From Cellvibrionaceae bacterium (GTDB taxonomy: Bacteria; Pseudomonadota; Gammaproteobacteria; Pseudomonadales; Cellvibrionaceae), in contig JAOXRV010000780.1 of NCBI GenBank assembly GCA_025800435.1, positions 1 through 7,909 of the forward strand: a stretch of 7,909 nucleotides of DNA. Reading direction: 5' to 3'. A program made the translations under genes and the position numbers. Positions 6,462-7,909 of this stretch are shown piece by piece (the stretch's first letter is position 1; each line of letters begins with the position of its first letter). The notes under the pieces are model-generated. The model saw only the letters and a list, made by a program, of their open reading frames with translations, did no database searches and was not told the DNA's origin.

Positions 6462-7277
6462 ATGCACCACAAGGGTTTATTACTGCTTAGTGTTTTATTT
6501 TTGCTCGGCCCGTTGGCACAGGCCGCCAAGCTTAACATAGGCGTATATCACTACCCGCCCTTTGTTATCTGCAGTGACTCGGGCCAAACCATCGATGGTT
6601 TGGATGTGCGTATTGTCAAACGGGCCCTGTTACTGGCCAAGCTTAAGGCCCAGTTCCACTGCCTGCCCTGGCGCCGGCTAATGCATTCCGTCGCCAAGGG
6701 CCAGCTCGATGGTGGCCTGCCCCTGCGCAAACTTGAGCAGCACCAGCTGTGGGGCAGCTATGTCGAGGTGCCCCTGCACTTTGAATCTTTTGTAATGGCC
6801 ACCAGCAGCGGCAAAGAGTTTAGTAACCGACAGGGATCTGACCTTGGCGGGAAAATACTGGGTTTAGAAAATGGCAGTACAATCAGCCCAGCGTTTAGAC
6901 GGCAACAACAGCTCGGCCTATTTAAGGTACGTACCCTAAAAGATACCGAGCTGGGGCTTAAATCTTTAAAGCGGGGCCGCCTAGATGCCTATGTGGGCAA
7001 TATCACGGTGATTGGCTACACCGCCATGATGCTCGGCATAGGCAAGCAATTTAGCTTACTCCCCCACCGCATTACCAAACCCGAGGGCAGCTATATGGTG
7101 CTGTCAAAGCTGTCGCCACAGACCCAGGCCATTGCAGGCCCCATCGCCAGCGCCTTGCAGGGCTTGCGCGATTCGGGTCAACTGCAGGCCATTAACAATC
7201 AGTTTCTGGATGTCGAACTAAAGCTACACGACCGCTACTGCCCGCAACAGTTAGATGTGGAGACCATCGACTGGTAA
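6462..7277 (+). CDS. Family-3 periplasmic solute-binding protein (amino-acid-binding type)
   Basis: This is a 271-residue exported protein. The signal peptide is HHK, a Leu-rich core, then PLAQA with cleavage after residue 21. The mature part has the SBP_bac_3 layout. It starts with 'LNIGVYHYPPFV' (24-35), then 'DGLDVRIVKRAL' (45-56), matching the usual 'Gfdvdiakaia', followed by 'GQLDGGLPLRKLEQH' (80-94). The hinge/second lobe has 'LGGKILGLENGST' (128-140) and 'LKRGRLDAYVGN' (169-180), matching the family's 'v..GraDA.v.d'. The end has 'LRDSGQLQAINNQF'. C37 and C67 could form a disulfide. No permease or ATPase for such a substrate is nearby, so it may be an orphan or a sensory-type binding protein; the ligand is unknown. 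It follows znuB by 102 nt with no clear terminator. Its 3' end overlaps the convergent SCO gene by 43 nt. Confidence 0.8.
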   Translation: MHHKGLLLLSVLFLLGPLAQAAKLNIGVYHYPPFVICSDSGQTIDGLDVRIVKRALLLAKLKAQFHCLPWRRLMHSVAKGQLDGGLPLRKLEQHQLWGSYVEVPLHFESFVMATSSGKEFSNRQGSDLGGKILGLENGSTISPAFRRQQQLGLFKVRTLKDTELGLKSLKRGRLDAYVGNITVIGYTAMMLGIGKQFSLLPHRITKPEGSYMVLSKLSPQTQAIAGPIASALQGLRDSGQLQAINNQFLDVELKLHDRYCPQQLDVETIDW

Positions 7278-7909
7278 GTGAGCTTGACGCGCGCCAAGTC
7301 TAAGGGGGTCGAAAAAAAACCGTGATAGTCACCGCGAGGGTTCACTATCACTACCTGTCCACCGTGGTCAATTGTGTAACCTTGCCCTTGCGGCACTTTG
7401 ACAAAGGGCACATTAAGTTGGTTGCCAAGCCGCTTAGTCATTAAAAAATCACCGCTGATGCCAATAAAATCTGGGTTAAAGAACGGCATATACTCTGCCA
7501 GCTTGGCAGCCGTATCCCGAGCCGGATCGGCGCTGACAAACACCACCTGGGTTTGGGCTAAAATATCGGGCTGCAGCTGCCTCGTCAGTTATTCAGCAGT
7601 GATAGCGTGCTGGGGCAAATATCCGGGCAGTGGGTAAAGCCAAAAAAAACCAGGCTCCACTTGCCCTGCAGCTGCTCGATACCAAAATCTCGGCCATGCT
7701 GATCCTGCAGCGTAAAGGCGCTGAGCTGACGCGGCGTATCCAAAATATATAAACCATTTATACGCAGTTCTTCGGCACTGAGCACACGGGGCGATTTCAG
7801 TTTGTGGATAAAGCCTGCCAACATAATAAGAATTAATGCCAAGATCAGGGCAACCGTGATATACACACCGCGGCGCTGAGTGGGGCTAACGGCCTGGCTT
7901 GTTAATACT
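7235..7909 (-). pseudogene. SCO1/SenC-family copper chaperone, frameshifted and cut by window edge
   Basis: The gene enters from the right edge (frame open to 7909; a GTG at 7866 is one possible start, but the true start may lie outside). The upstream piece has one membrane anchor (ITVALILALILIMLAGF), then a thioredoxin-like fold with 'FFGFTHCPDICPSTL', the copper-binding CxxxC. It ends at a TGA (7587-7585). The family sequence resumes in another frame: 'QLQPDILAQTQVV', then 'FVSADPARDTAAKLAEY', and the third copper ligand in 'YTIDHGG', to a TAG at 7237. A TAA (7591-7589) in the second frame and the TGA in the first pin the lesion to about 7 nt; one missing base explains it. SCO proteins deliver copper to cytochrome c oxidase CuA. 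No slippery heptamer is visible, so this is a real pseudogene or a sequencing error. Confidence 0.88.
7312..7351 (-). terminator. Terminator-like hairpin inside the SCO gene
   Basis: On the minus strand an 8-bp perfect inverted repeat, GTGATAGT and ACTATCAC (7351-7344 with 7329-7322), is followed two bases later by eight Ts (7319-7312). The inner segment can add three more pairs (7331-7333 with 7339-7341). It lies within SCO codons (GDYHGFF), about 75-115 nt before the gene's stop. Form and orientation are those of an intrinsic terminator, but its place inside coding sequence makes function uncertain. Confidence 0.4.

Noticed and set aside
7585..7594. Programmed ribosomal frameshift to make full-length SCO protein
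   Set aside because: No X-XXY-YYZ slippery heptamer or downstream stimulatory structure stands out at the switch, and SCO proteins are not known for recoding.

Overview
The window reads as an ordinary chromosomal stretch of a gammaproteobacterium. It shows a TonB-dependent receptor, a Pseudomonas-type zinc-uptake locus (znuA divergent from zur-znuC-znuB) and an E. coli-like polA nearby. Gene content and repeat style would suit a marine, Cellvibrionales-like lineage, but that placement is an inference and I cannot name a species.

Layout from left to right. Bases 1-242 hold the last ~80 codons of a TonB-dependent outer-membrane receptor (+). Bases 243-584 contain no protein gene. They hold two near-identical copies of a 64-65 nt palindrome-bearing repeat, a rightward intrinsic terminator between the copies, and a leftward intrinsic terminator. 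They also hold a candidate ~97 nt small RNA on the minus strand, downstream of polA, with a sigma-E/AlgU-like promoter. This is where Spot 42 and ErsA sit in relatives. Bases 585-3323 are polA (-), complete, with all three catalytic domains apparently intact. Bases 3420 to about 4265 are znuA (-). A single Zur operator lies between znuA and zur, and zur, znuC and znuB then run rightward to 6359. Bases 6462-7277 (+) encode an exported family-3 solute-binding protein. Bases 7235-7909 (-) carry a SCO1/SenC copper chaperone gene that is split by a one-base frameshift and runs off the right edge.

Functionally, the centre is a complete high-affinity zinc import system. ZnuA captures Zn2+ in the periplasm, ZnuB is the membrane channel, ZnuC the ATPase, and Zur the zinc-sensing repressor. 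Zur probably controls both divergent units, including its own gene, through the one palindrome. polA lies 96 nt behind znuA in the same direction with no convincing terminator between, so some read-through is possible.

Nothing here amounts to a clearly new multi-gene system. The items most worth a second look are the ErsA/Spot 42-position small RNA candidate, the partly duplicated repeat/terminator block, the broken SCO gene with an internal terminator-like hairpin, and the need to move the znuA start inward so that it does not cover its own operator.
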